Positions 48,455-57,790 of a DNA stretch of 64,000 nt are shown in pieces (the first letter of the stretch is position 1; the number at the start of each line of letters is the position of its first letter). The stretch lies in the NCBI GenBank assembly GCA_018829445.1, contig JAHJTV010000060.1:99488-163487 (forward strand), in the 5' to 3' direction. The position numbers and the translations under genes were made by a program. Below the pieces are notes generated by a model that was not told the DNA's origin, did no database searches, and saw only the letters and a list, made by a program, of their open reading frames with translations. The stretch comes from a bacterium. GTDB lineage: Bacteria; SAR324; XYD2-FULL-50-16.

Positions 48455-49291
48455 ATGGCAGTTAATACCGATATCATTGGAAAAAGAGTAGACGGTGAAC
48501 CTTTCGCCTATACGGAAGACACGGCGATTTTATACGCACTCGGAATCGGGGCCGATATAAACGATTTGTCTTTTATTTATGAGAAAGATTTAAAAGTCTA
48601 TCCTACATTTGCAGTTGTTCCCATGCTCCCGGCATTAATGGCAACATTTGAAACTGCGAACCTGAATCTGTTTGCAGTTCTGCATGGTGAACAGGAGATT
48701 ATCATGCATCAGCCCCTGCCACCGTCAGCAACAATCAACACTTCTTCCATTGTAACATCCATATACGATAAGGGAGACAAGGGCGCGGTGGTCAATCTCG
48801 AAACCCGGCACACCGATGACCACGGTATACTTCTTTTTGAAACCAGATTATCAATCATGGACCGCAGCGGTGGAAACTTCGGTGGGGAAAGGGGACCCAA
48901 GGCAGAAAAGTACGATCCACCGGAAGAAAAATCGCCTGATTTTGAGATATCGTACCAAACATCCAAGAACCAGGCTGCCTTATATCGACTAAGCGGCGAT
49001 AAAAATCCTCTGCATATCGATCCTGAATTTGCCAAATTGGGTGGCTTTGAGACACCCATCCTGCATGGTCTCTGTACATATGGTTTTGCCGGTCGTGCAA
49101 TCATCAACAGTATCTGTGAAGGAGATCCCTCAAAACTGAAATCGTTTGGCGTACGGTTCAAGAACGTGGTTTTTCCGGGTGAGACCCTGACGACAAAGGG
49201 ATGGAAAATTGAAGATAAAAAGTATATCGTTCTGACCGAAGGTGGAGACGGTCGGGTGGTTCTTGGAAACGGACTTGTAAAAACTGTATAA
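48455..49291 (+). CDS. MaoC-like double hot-dog enoyl-CoA hydratase
   Basis: A 278-residue protein with two hot-dog repeats as in hydratase 2 of MFE-2 enzymes. The C-terminal half carries the active-site motif QAALYRLSGDKNPLHIDPEF followed by KLGGFETPILHGLCTYGFAG (Asp/His dyad in DKNPLHID). It would hydrate 2-enoyl-CoA to the (R)-3-hydroxyacyl-CoA. GGAG lies before the ATG. A sigma-54 promoter is upstream and a terminator directly follows, so it is a single-gene unit beside the acyl-CoA operon. Confidence 0.9.
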   Translation: MAVNTDIIGKRVDGEPFAYTEDTAILYALGIGADINDLSFIYEKDLKVYPTFAVVPMLPALMATFETANLNLFAVLHGEQEIIMHQPLPPSATINTSSIVTSIYDKGDKGAVVNLETRHTDDHGILLFETRLSIMDRSGGNFGGERGPKAEKYDPPEEKSPDFEISYQTSKNQAALYRLSGDKNPLHIDPEFAKLGGFETPILHGLCTYGFAGRAIINSICEGDPSKLKSFGVRFKNVVFPGETLTTKGWKIEDKKYIVLTEGGDGRVVLGNGLVKTV

Positions 49292-49301
49292 TTGAAAGGT
49301 A

Positions 49302-49334
49302 AACCAGGTTATATCAGACATAACCTGGTTTTTT
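49302..49334 (+). terminator. Rho-independent terminator after the MaoC gene
   Basis: AACCAGGTTAT (49302-49312) pairs with ATAACCTGGTT (49320-49330) around a 7-nt loop and is followed by TTTT. It starts 11 bp past the stop codon. Confidence 0.9.
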
Positions 49335-49675
49335 AGAGACGCTTTGATCATTCGGCATAGGTTTAACCGAGGAAGATTACAGTTGAAAATATGGGCAAGG
49401 ATAACTGCAGCAGAAGAAACCGATAGAATCGTGATTGCGTACCGAGCCATCGAGGAGAAACTGCTTCTGGAAATTTCGTAGAATACTGCTTATCGGATGG
49501 TTGATAAAACCAAACTCGACATACACCTGAGTAAGAAGACACTGATTATCAATCTCAACTCTCCCTGGAGGACACTGTAGAGATGCGAGACAGGAAGCAG
49601 ATACCGGCAGTTCTTACAGTATAATTTTTCCAGAGAATTACAGCATTTATTAAAACTTAAACCGTTGAGGTTACA
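49335..49675. other. Intergenic region before the acyl-CoA dehydrogenase operon
   Basis: About 340 bp without a credible gene. It must hold the promoter of the following operon. No GG-N10-GC sigma-54 element and no further TCGTTCATTA box was found. Short open stretches look like degraded coding sequence but were not identified. Confidence 0.4.
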
Positions 49676-50869
49676 ATGGAATTTGGATTTGGAGAAAAAG
49701 AGACATTATTTAAAGATGAAATCCGGGAATTCGTCAGAGAAAACATTCCGGTGAAAAAATACTGGATCATGTTAGACGAGGGTGAAACAGATGAGGATTG
49801 GGCATTTATCATGTCGATTTCCAAAAAGCTGGCTAAAAAAAAATGGCTAACCCTATCCTGGCCAAAAGAGTATGGCGGCTTAGGTGTATCCCATATCCAA
49901 AAAATGGTGTTTGAAGAAGAGGTCGGATATTGGGGCATTCCCGGTACAACCATGGGAATCAGCGGAACAGGTTGGGTCGGACCATCGCTGATGATTTTCG
50001 GAAGCGATGAACAGAAAAAAACTTATCTTCCACCAATAGCTGCAGGAGACGAGGATGGTGTCTGGTGCACGGGTTACAGTGAACCTGATTCGGGAAGCGA
50101 TTTGGCAAGCATGCAGACCTATGCCGAAAGAGTAGGAGACGAATATATCATTAATGGCCAGAAAGTCTGGACCAGTTGTGCCCACCACTCTCGGTGGATG
50201 TGGCTAGCTGCCAGAACGGATCGAAACTGTCAAAAAAAGCACGATGGTATTAGCCTGTTTCTTGTCGACATGCAGAGTGATGGGCTAAAAGTAAATCCTT
50301 TAAAAAATTTCGTCGGTCATCACCTATTTAATGAAGTCTTTTTTGATGAAGTCAAGATCCCAGCCAGAAATCTGGTGGGTACAGAAAATAGAGGGTGGGC
50401 TCAATTGATGACCGCCCTTTCGTTCGAAAGAGGAATGGCTATTGGTGCAAGCGGAATGATGAGGCGGCTGATTGATGAACTGGTCGAATATGTCAAGGGA
50501 ACTGGTCAAATCCATGATCCGCTGGTGAGATTCAGGCTGGCCGATTTGGTGATGGAAGTGGAGAAGCTATCGCTGCTTGGCCGGGAAGCTGTCTGGAAAG
50601 TTGAACGTGGAGATATTGTTATTCATGAACCTTCAAGGGATAAAGCGTTTGTGGATGAATTGTTAGACAGATTGACCCAATTCGGCGTTGAAGTATTGGA
50701 AGGATATTCCCAAATGGATCCGTTGCGCAAGGATGACCGTTGGACGCGTCTACGGGGCATGATCGAACAGACCTATTATTTTGCAATCGGAATGTCTATC
50801 GCAGGTGGCACAACCGACACTCAACGCAACATTGTTGCCAACTTTGGATTACAATTGCCCCGATCCTAA
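49676..50869 (+). CDS. Acyl-CoA dehydrogenase
   Basis: A 397-residue flavoprotein. The helical N-terminal domain begins FGEKETLFKDEIREFVRENI. FAD-contact strands include VWCTGYSEPDSGSDLASMQT and INGQKVWTSCAHHSRWMWLA. The C-terminal domain has LSFERGMAIGASGMMRRLID and IAGGTTDTQRNIVANFGLQL, the usual end. It would introduce a 2,3 double bond into an acyl-CoA. The second dehydrogenase starts 19 bp downstream; adjacent pairs like this often form mixed tetramers, as in steroid side-chain oxidation, but that is inference. It is first in the operon to 56594. Confidence 0.92.
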   Translation: MEFGFGEKETLFKDEIREFVRENIPVKKYWIMLDEGETDEDWAFIMSISKKLAKKKWLTLSWPKEYGGLGVSHIQKMVFEEEVGYWGIPGTTMGISGTGWVGPSLMIFGSDEQKKTYLPPIAAGDEDGVWCTGYSEPDSGSDLASMQTYAERVGDEYIINGQKVWTSCAHHSRWMWLAARTDRNCQKKHDGISLFLVDMQSDGLKVNPLKNFVGHHLFNEVFFDEVKIPARNLVGTENRGWAQLMTALSFERGMAIGASGMMRRLIDELVEYVKGTGQIHDPLVRFRLADLVMEVEKLSLLGREAVWKVERGDIVIHEPSRDKAFVDELLDRLTQFGVEVLEGYSQMDPLRKDDRWTRLRGMIEQTYYFAIGMSIAGGTTDTQRNIVANFGLQLPRS

Positions 50870-50888
50870 CCCGGAGGAAACCAAGAAC

Positions 50889-52040
50889 ATGGATTTAGCA
50901 TTAACTAAAGATCAGGAGATGATCCAGAAGTCATCTCGAGAATTTTTTAAAAAAGAGTGCCCGTATGAAAAAACACGACAGGTAAAAGTAACTGCCCCAG
51001 GCTATGACAAGAAAATGTGGAAGAAAATGGTCAACCTGGGCTATCTGGGCATTATATTTCCTGAACAGTATGGCGGGTCCGATGGAGAATTCATTGAACT
51101 AACCCTCCTGATGGAGGAGGTGGGAAGAGCAATTGCACCATCACCTTTTTTTTCGACCATGCAATGCGGCCTGCCGATTCTGACTTATGGCAGCGAAGAG
51201 CAGAAAGAGGTGTATCTGCCTGGAATTGCAGAAAAAGGTGACACCTGGTCTTTGGCTCATAGTGAGCAGAGTGGCGGTTACAGAATTTCTGATATTCAAC
51301 TCAAGGCTGTTTCGGATGGTGATGGATTTGTTCTGAACGGCGTCAAACTTTTTGTCCCTTACGCGAGCACATCCAGCCGACTGCTGGTTTCAGCCCGTAC
51401 CAGCACTAATAACATTTCCGTGTTTATGGTGGACCCCAAAACTGAAGGGATTAGGATTGAAACCATGCCGACCATTGCCCGCGATGACCGGGGTGAAGTT
51501 TCATTCGTGAATGTGCGTGTCCCTAAAAGCAACATCCTGGGGGATATAGACAATGGTGACATCATAATCGATACCATCATTCAGCAATCGTCCGTTCTCA
51601 AAGCTGCAGAAATGTATGGTGGCGCCCGGGCAGCCTTTAATCTGACAGTGAACTACACCAAGGAACGAAAACAATTTAACCGGAAGCTGGCCTCCTTTCA
51701 GGTGGTTCAACACCGGTTGGTGAATTTGCTGACAGACATCGACGGTTTGAAATACCTGGTCTATAAAGCCGCCTGGAGCATTGCCACACAAAACCCGGAC
51801 AGGATTCTTAATTCAGCTGCAAAAATCAAGGCTAATTCGGTGCATACAGATGTTTGCCGACAGGGGATGTATCTTCACGGAGCCATTGGTTGGACAGAAG
51901 AGATGGATATCGGTCTTTATCACCTGCAAACCCGTGCCATGAATTTTGATGGTGGTGGATCAGACCTGCACCGGGAACAGATCGCCTGCGAACTCGAAAA
52001 ACAGACGCCCTTGTTTAAGCAGGTGCTGACCTGTTCCTGA
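50889..52040 (+). CDS. Acyl-CoA dehydrogenase, second copy
   Basis: A 383-residue acyl-CoA dehydrogenase. LALTKDQEMIQKSSREFFKK begins it and WKKMVNLGYLGIIFPEQYGG follows. RKQFNRKLASFQVVQHRLVN and GMYLHGAIGWTEEMDIGLYH are the C-terminal landmarks. The FAD-loop motif is altered: SLAHSEQSGGYRISD replaces the usual EPxxGSD, hinting at a partner-dependent or specialised subunit. The ATG at 50889 has GGAGG upstream. The open frame extends back into the previous gene in another phase and was trimmed. Confidence 0.9.
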   Translation: MDLALTKDQEMIQKSSREFFKKECPYEKTRQVKVTAPGYDKKMWKKMVNLGYLGIIFPEQYGGSDGEFIELTLLMEEVGRAIAPSPFFSTMQCGLPILTYGSEEQKEVYLPGIAEKGDTWSLAHSEQSGGYRISDIQLKAVSDGDGFVLNGVKLFVPYASTSSRLLVSARTSTNNISVFMVDPKTEGIRIETMPTIARDDRGEVSFVNVRVPKSNILGDIDNGDIIIDTIIQQSSVLKAAEMYGGARAAFNLTVNYTKERKQFNRKLASFQVVQHRLVNLLTDIDGLKYLVYKAAWSIATQNPDRILNSAAKIKANSVHTDVCRQGMYLHGAIGWTEEMDIGLYHLQTRAMNFDGGGSDLHREQIACELEKQTPLFKQVLTCS

Positions 52041-52146
52041 AGAAGCAGGTATTCTCCTCATCTCAACAAGGTTAAAACAATAGTGCAGATCAGTTGTTAC
52101 ACTTTTAGAATAGAGAAATTCAATAATACCAAAAGCGGAGATAGTC

Positions 52147-53880
52147 ATGACGGCTTACAACGATAGACCCTGGCTCAAATGCTACGACGATCATATCCCC
52201 GAAGAATTACCGATTCCGGATATCACGTTTCTTGATCTCATCGAAACGGGGTTGAATGCAAACCCTGAACACACAGCTTTTCATTTCCTGGGCAATTCAT
52301 GCACCTACCGTCAGTTGAATAATCTTTCCAATCGATTCGCCAGTTTTCTCATTGACAAAGGATGTGTGAAGGGAGATGTGGTCGGTATCAGTCTGCCGAA
52401 TACCCCCCAGTATCTAGTTGCAATTGTCGGAACGATGAAAGCGGGTTGCGTGGTTTCCGGAGTATCTCCTCTTTTGACGCCACGGGAGATGGTTCATCAA
52501 TTAAATGACTCCAGGGCCAAAGTACTCATTACCCTTGATGCAATTTTACAACACAAGCTGGCTGACGTTGCAGATCAGATTCCTGATCTTAAACAGGTCA
52601 TTGCAACCAATATCGTGGACTTTTTACCAGGTTTTAAACAATTTCTGGCAAAACGACTGAAAAAGGTTCCCACTGGAAAGATTGTCCCCTTAAAGGGGAA
52701 AGAGGTTATTTCATACAAACAGTTGATCTCAACTTTTCCAGCAGATAAACCCGAAGTGGAACTTATCCCGGACGATACATGCCTGTTGCAATATACAGGT
52801 GGCACGACCGGGCCCTCCAAGGGAACCGTGCTGACTCACAGGAATCAAGTATTCAACAGCTCCACATTTATTCGCTGGATAGACAAGGATATTGATCCGA
52901 ATTTGGATAACCTGGGGTCAAAGCGAGGTCGGGATATTTCCTGCAGCGGATTTCCTTTTTTCCACGTGGCCGGTCTGTTTATCGGGCTAACGACTTTAGC
53001 CATGGGAAATACTCAAATCCTTGTCCCTGACCCCAGAAATACCGATCAAATTTGCAAGGACATTAAAAAATATGGTGTCACACAAATGGGCAATGTTCCA
53101 ACCCTGTTTCAGCTTCTAAATGAAAACCCGTTATTTGCTGAAATCGATTTTACATCCCTTATGTTCTGCGGGTCCGGTGCAGCTCCGATGGATGATAATA
53201 CTCTGATCCAACTGGAATCATTTATTGGCAAGGGAAAGGTTGTTGAGCTATACGGTATGACTGAAACAAGCCCCCTAGTGACCATGAACCCGCAATATGG
53301 CATGAAAAAGCTGGGATCGGTTGGTGTTCCCCTTCCAAATACTAAAATTAAAATAATGGACCTGGTTGATGGGAATAGGGAAATGCCAATTGGTGAGCCC
53401 GGAGAACTTATTGTTTGCGGCCCCCAAGTAATGAAGGAATACTACGGGAATCCGGAAGCATCCCAAAAAGCTTTCAAAGAAATTAATGGAGACAGGTATC
53501 TGTATACCGGCGATGTGGCGAAGATGGATGAAGACGGATTTGTTTTTATTGTTGATCGCACCAAGGACATGCTGTTGGTTGGTGGCTTCAATGTCTATTC
53601 CAAGCAAGTCGAGGAATCCCTGTATGAACTTCCGGAAATCGAGATTTGTGCCATTGTGGGTGAATCCAATCCGGACCGTCCAGGCAGTGAGATTGTGAAA
53701 GCGGTCATTCAACTAAAAAAAGCTGTAAAAGACACAGAGGAAAAAGCACTGAAGGATAAAATTACAGCTCACTGCCGGGAAAATCTGTCTGCCTATAAAG
53801 TGCCTAAAATCATTGAATTTATGGCAGAAATCCCTCTGACAGCGATTGGCAAAGTTGATAAGAAAGCCCTGAGAATATAA
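52147..53880 (+). CDS. Acyl-CoA synthetase (AMP-forming), long form
   Basis: A 577-residue ANL-family ligase. The P-loop is LLQYTGGTTGPSKGTVLTH (about 218-236). FPFFHVAGLF and LYGMTETSPLVTMNP (A5 motif) follow. YLYTGDVAKMDEDGFVFIVD and TKDMLLVGGFNVYSKQVEE form the hinge and C-terminal region, and AIGKVDKKALRI carries the catalytic lysine. It resembles FadD-type fatty-acid ligases. It would activate a carboxylic acid to the CoA thioester for the dehydrogenases. Confidence 0.92.
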   Translation: MTAYNDRPWLKCYDDHIPEELPIPDITFLDLIETGLNANPEHTAFHFLGNSCTYRQLNNLSNRFASFLIDKGCVKGDVVGISLPNTPQYLVAIVGTMKAGCVVSGVSPLLTPREMVHQLNDSRAKVLITLDAILQHKLADVADQIPDLKQVIATNIVDFLPGFKQFLAKRLKKVPTGKIVPLKGKEVISYKQLISTFPADKPEVELIPDDTCLLQYTGGTTGPSKGTVLTHRNQVFNSSTFIRWIDKDIDPNLDNLGSKRGRDISCSGFPFFHVAGLFIGLTTLAMGNTQILVPDPRNTDQICKDIKKYGVTQMGNVPTLFQLLNENPLFAEIDFTSLMFCGSGAAPMDDNTLIQLESFIGKGKVVELYGMTETSPLVTMNPQYGMKKLGSVGVPLPNTKIKIMDLVDGNREMPIGEPGELIVCGPQVMKEYYGNPEASQKAFKEINGDRYLYTGDVAKMDEDGFVFIVDRTKDMLLVGGFNVYSKQVEESLYELPEIEICAIVGESNPDRPGSEIVKAVIQLKKAVKDTEEKALKDKITAHCRENLSAYKVPKIIEFMAEIPLTAIGKVDKKALRI

Positions 53881-53932
53881 AAAATATACACATCATTTTT
53901 TTAACCACAAAAACCAAAAAGAGGGCTCAACC

Positions 53933-55474
53933 ATGAAACACCATACCGTTTATGCTAAAACAAAACCCGACGCTCCGGCTATCATCATGGTTAACAGCGG
54001 AGAAATCATCACTTGTCATGAATACAGTTACAAGGTTAATCAAATCGCTCAGTATTTTAAAAAAATCGGATTGAAAGAAAAGGACAATATCGCTGTTTTG
54101 CTTGAGAACTGCGATATCTACATGGAAATTATTAATGCAGCCTTTGATGCGGGTTTGTTAATTACCAACATCAGTACTCATTTGAAGTTGGATGAAGCTG
54201 AGTACGTGATCAACAACTGCGAGGCAAAATTATTAATCACGTCAGAGAGATTTTCTGAACTCGCAAAACAGCTGTACGACTGCACCCCACTGGTTGCTCA
54301 CCACTTGATGTTGGGAGCTACCATAGACGGCTATGACTCCTTTGAAGAAATTGTTGCACACTATAAAGGCGTTCCCATCGACTATAACATAAGCGGCACC
54401 TTCTTGCTTTACTCTTCCGGAACAACCGGACGGCCCAAAGGAATCAAGTGGGAGGTGCCCGATATTCCGGTTGGAACAATGGATCCAGCGTTGGAAGGAA
54501 TGTGTGCCCTTTTTCAGATCAATGATAAGTCGGTTTATTTATCCACCCAACCCTTGTACCATTCCGCTCCTGCTGCTACTGCCCTTGGAGTCTTGCAAAC
54601 GGGGGCCACCGTTGTAATCATGGAAAAATTTGATGCTGAAAATGCGCTGTCAGCAATTGAAAAGTATCAGGTAACTCATTCCCAATGGGTGCCGACAATG
54701 TTTGTCCGGATCCTGAAGCTTCATGAAAAATCCCGTACCAAGTATAACTTATCGAGCCTGCAGTGTGCCATTCATGCGGCAGCGCCCTGTCCGGTGGAAG
54801 TAAAAGACAGGATGATCGAATGGTGGGGACCGATTCTTTTCGAATTCTGGGGCGGAACCGAAACCTCTCTTGTGACATTCATTACTTCACCTGAATGGCT
54901 CGAACATAAAGGTTCTGTGGGAAGGGGATTTACAGCAACCATTCACATCATGGATGAAAACGGAAACGAACTGCCTCATGGGGAACCGGGTGTTATCTAC
55001 CTGGAAGGCGGGCGGGATTATTCCTATTTGAAAGAACCGGAAAAAACAGCCTCCGATCGAAATGAAAAGGGATGGACCAACATTGGGGATATCGGTTATC
55101 TGGATGAAGAGGGCTATCTGTACCTGACAGACCGAAAATCTTTTATGATCATATCGGGTGGGGTCAACATTTACCCTCAGGAGACGGAAGATATACTCGT
55201 CATGCATCCGAAAGTAGTTGATGTGGCAGTAATTGGTGTTCCCAATGAAGAGTTTGGCGAGGAAGTCAAGGCGGTTGTTCAACCGGTGGATATGGCAGAA
55301 GCCGGGCCTGAACTGGCAGAGGAACTGATCGAGTATTGCAAAAGTAGGATTTCAACCATAAAATGCCCGAGATCAGTAGACTTCATGTCAGAACTGCCCC
55401 GTACACCAGCCGGAAAACTATTAAAAAGACTGATAAAGGATAATATCAATCCTGCTGCTCAAATGGAGAAATAA
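53933..55474 (+). CDS. Acyl-CoA synthetase (AMP-forming), FadD-like
   Basis: A 513-residue ANL-family ligase. The P-loop is FLLYSSGTTGRPKGIKWE, the A5 motif is LFEFWGGTETSLVTF, and YLYLTDRKSFMIISGGVNIY is the hinge and A8 region. TPAGKLLKRLIKD holds the catalytic lysine. It is shorter and different in its substrate-pocket stretches from the preceding ligase, so two acids or two stages may be activated. The Fe-S protein gene follows after 1 bp. Confidence 0.9.
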   Translation: MKHHTVYAKTKPDAPAIIMVNSGEIITCHEYSYKVNQIAQYFKKIGLKEKDNIAVLLENCDIYMEIINAAFDAGLLITNISTHLKLDEAEYVINNCEAKLLITSERFSELAKQLYDCTPLVAHHLMLGATIDGYDSFEEIVAHYKGVPIDYNISGTFLLYSSGTTGRPKGIKWEVPDIPVGTMDPALEGMCALFQINDKSVYLSTQPLYHSAPAATALGVLQTGATVVIMEKFDAENALSAIEKYQVTHSQWVPTMFVRILKLHEKSRTKYNLSSLQCAIHAAAPCPVEVKDRMIEWWGPILFEFWGGTETSLVTFITSPEWLEHKGSVGRGFTATIHIMDENGNELPHGEPGVIYLEGGRDYSYLKEPEKTASDRNEKGWTNIGDIGYLDEEGYLYLTDRKSFMIISGGVNIYPQETEDILVMHPKVVDVAVIGVPNEEFGEEVKAVVQPVDMAEAGPELAEELIEYCKSRISTIKCPRSVDFMSELPRTPAGKLLKRLIKDNINPAAQMEK

Positions 55475-55475
55475 G

Positions 55476-56594
55476 ATGTCTGCGAACGACCAACTTTGGA
55501 ATGAGGCGGCACAGACAATTGTCAATGCCGGCGCAATCCCCTTTACCATCAACGGAACCCTGATTGAATTGCTGCAGGAGATGTTTACAAACGAACAGGC
55601 AGAGTTCATAAAGTTGTTTGATAGACCGTCTCAAACCCTGGAGCAGCTAAAGGAAAATTGCAGCATGACGGAAAATGTACTGCTGGCAATGCTGGAGAGT
55701 CTCATGCAGAAAGGAGCAGTCGTGGGCCTTCCCAGCAGGCGAACGGGTGTCATGGTATATCGGTTGCTACCTTTTTTTCCGGGTATGTTTGAATACACCA
55801 ATTTTCGGGGTGAAACCTCAGAATGGCATAAAAATCTGGTCAGGTTATTTGACAGGATGTTCAATGAGCTGGCCGACTCTAACCAGGAAAACTATGACGA
55901 TTTGGTGGAGTTATCCAGACAACTCCCTCCTGTACCGCGGATCATCCCCATTGAAACTGAGATAGATGAACCGATGGGAGATAAGGTTATGCCTGCTGAA
56001 GAGGTATCCAGAATCGTTGATGGACATGACTATATCGCTTTGGCTAATTGTTACTGCCGTCATGGGAAAGATCTGTTGGGTGAACCCTGCAAGGTGACAA
56101 ATAACAAATCAAATTGTTTCTTGCTGGGAAAAAGCGCTCAGTTTGCTTCGGAATATAATTTTGCAAAACTGGTTTCCAAAGATGAGGCAAAAAAAATTCT
56201 CGCTGAAGCTGCCGATGAAGGGCTCGTCCATAAAACATTTCATATTCATCTCAATCCGGAACTTGAAGAAGAAGCGATCTGCAGCTGCTGTAAGTGCTGT
56301 TGCACCATCTTTCAAATGTACTATAGCGGTGCGATGGCCTATCATTGTTATACTAATTTTTTGGCGGTTGTCAATGAAGATGCCTGTTCACTATGCGGAT
56401 TATGCTTTGACGCCTGCCCTATGGAAACCATAGAAATAACTAATGCAACAGCCGTCATCAAAGAGGCAAAATGTATTGGCTGTGGTGTATGTGCCCATCA
56501 ATGCCCTGAAGGTGCCATTGAAATGAAGAGAATGGACACTCGCCAGGTGTTTGTACCACCAGTGCGAAGGGATATTAAAAAAAATAACCAGTAA
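55476..56594 (+). CDS. Two-[4Fe-4S] ferredoxin-domain protein with helical N-terminal region
   Basis: A 372-residue soluble iron-sulfur protein. The N-terminal 90 residues resemble a winged helix (LKENCSMTENVLLAMLESLM). A cysteine-rich middle has YCRHGKDLLGEPCK (about 190-203) and ICSCCKCCCTI (about 268-278). The C-terminal ferredoxin domain has CSLCGLCFDACP (near 304) and CIGCGVCAHQCP (near 333), ligands for two [4Fe-4S] clusters. It could accept electrons from the acyl-CoA dehydrogenases, directly or through a flavoprotein; no electron-transfer flavoprotein gene lies in the window. The start lies one base after the preceding stop codon, so it is translationally coupled to the ligase. Confidence 0.85.
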   Translation: MSANDQLWNEAAQTIVNAGAIPFTINGTLIELLQEMFTNEQAEFIKLFDRPSQTLEQLKENCSMTENVLLAMLESLMQKGAVVGLPSRRTGVMVYRLLPFFPGMFEYTNFRGETSEWHKNLVRLFDRMFNELADSNQENYDDLVELSRQLPPVPRIIPIETEIDEPMGDKVMPAEEVSRIVDGHDYIALANCYCRHGKDLLGEPCKVTNNKSNCFLLGKSAQFASEYNFAKLVSKDEAKKILAEAADEGLVHKTFHIHLNPELEEEAICSCCKCCCTIFQMYYSGAMAYHCYTNFLAVVNEDACSLCGLCFDACPMETIEITNATAVIKEAKCIGCGVCAHQCPEGAIEMKRMDTRQVFVPPVRRDIKKNNQ

Positions 56595-56597
56595 CAC

Positions 56598-56830
56598 CTA
56601 TTCAAGTGCACCATGATAGTGTTTCGGAGTTAATTGATCGATTAAATCGGGGATAATGAAACTCATCTTTCCTGGGTTTTGCTTGGGAGAACTTTTCATA
56701 AAAATTTCGTGCAATTGTTGTCGGTTTAGTTTGTAGTTTTTTGCCAATTCAATTTGAGATTCAAGCCAGAATTTTGCTTCTCCGTCTGATAAATGATAGG
56801 TATTTGATTTAAAATATTGAAGTGTTTTAC
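56598..56830 (-). pseudogene. Remnant resembling a DUF4160-family protein
   Basis: The minus strand encodes TYHLSDGEAKFWLESQIELA followed by KNYKLNRQQLHEIF, close to the DUF4160 end (DGEAKFWLEP...LA.NYG). The frame continues to a TAG at 56598-56600. No start codon or N-terminal half is present. It converges on the Fe-S gene with a 3 bp gap. Such proteins are often toxin-antitoxin-associated, but this one is dead. Confidence 0.5.
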
Positions 56831-57060
56831 ATGTCCAAATCCCAGACCAATGTAGCCCATTCCTTTGTTACCTAAATTGCACTACCGTGAACTTCCGGGA
56901 CAAATAAATCATCAGGAAGGATTCTTAAGCAACAAATAAATAGCTATGAATTTAAATGGTTATAGCAGTTGCTGAGATAAATATGAAAGGTATTGGGAAT
57001 AAAATGGTGGCACTTCTCTAGAGGCAATATTTATAATGGTTTTCGGGTAAGGTAGGTGGT

Positions 57061-57112
57061 GGTCAGGTCATTTTCCGGCAAATCAGAAAATGTCAAAATG
57101 AAAGACCTGACC
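57061..57112. repeat. Palindromic unit fused to the PAS kinase 3' end
   Basis: GGTCAGGTC (57061-57069) pairs with GACCTGACC (57104-57112), and ATTTTC with GAAAAT inside. The same sequence supplies the last codons and stop of the PAS protein. It has the look of a mobile-element end rather than a terminator. Confidence 0.6.
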
Positions 57113-57617
57113 CTGATTTTTTTAATTCTTTTTCTTCAAGGGAGGCATAGATTTGTTTTTCTGCCCTTTTACGCTCGGTAATATCACGTCCGGTGGAGGC
57201 AACTGCAATCGTTTTTCCATTGTCATCAACCAACTTGGTGACAGTCAACCAGACATCAATTATTCTATCCTCCTTGGTCAAACGTTGAGTTTCAAAGGAT
57301 TCTACTTCTTCTTCCCGCAATTTTTTTACAAAATCCAATGCTTCATCTTTTTTATTTTCAGGCACAATATCGCTGACATTCATCTGTAACGCCTCAATTT
57401 CAGAATAACCGCACATCTTTTCAGAACCTTTGTTCCAGGCTAGAATATTACCTTTTAAATCCTGTATGGTGATAGAATCATTTGAATCAATAATTACAGT
57501 GGCCAATCGTCGTAGACCTTCTTCTGCCTGTTTACGCTTAACAGTATCCTGCTCTAACTCCTTAACCCTTTGTTCCAATTCTTCGTAAGTTGGTTTATTT
57601 GTCATGGATATGCTCAC
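57093..57617 (-). pseudogene. Truncated PAS-domain sensor kinase
   Basis: A 174-codon frame. A short coiled coil (EELEQRVKELEQDTVKRKQA) is followed by a PAS domain (about 40-155) with GNILAWNKGSEKMCGYSEIE and DVWLTVTKLVDDNGKTIAVA, then GRDITERKRAEKQIYASLEE. Sensor kinases normally continue from that last phrase into the histidine box; here the frame breaks off into SGSGLSF and a stop in the 57061-57112 palindromic unit. The kinase core is missing. The PAS domain itself could still fold. GGTGAGCAT precedes the ATG. Confidence 0.7.
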
Positions 57618-57790
57618 CTGTAGTCTTCTGGATCCATGTACTCCAAAACTCCGTTATATGCCTTTTTTAATGATTGCCTATTAATACGAATTTCATTATT
57701 GATCATCATTATACTTGAATATAAATGATATCACAAAGATTTTCTGTTGGTCTTAGGAGAAACTTCAGACAAAATTCTTAGAGAAAAAAG

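Noticed and set aside
49130..49450. Minus-strand 106-codon frame across the MaoC terminator
   Set aside because: Antisense to MaoC and to its terminator; no supporting signal.
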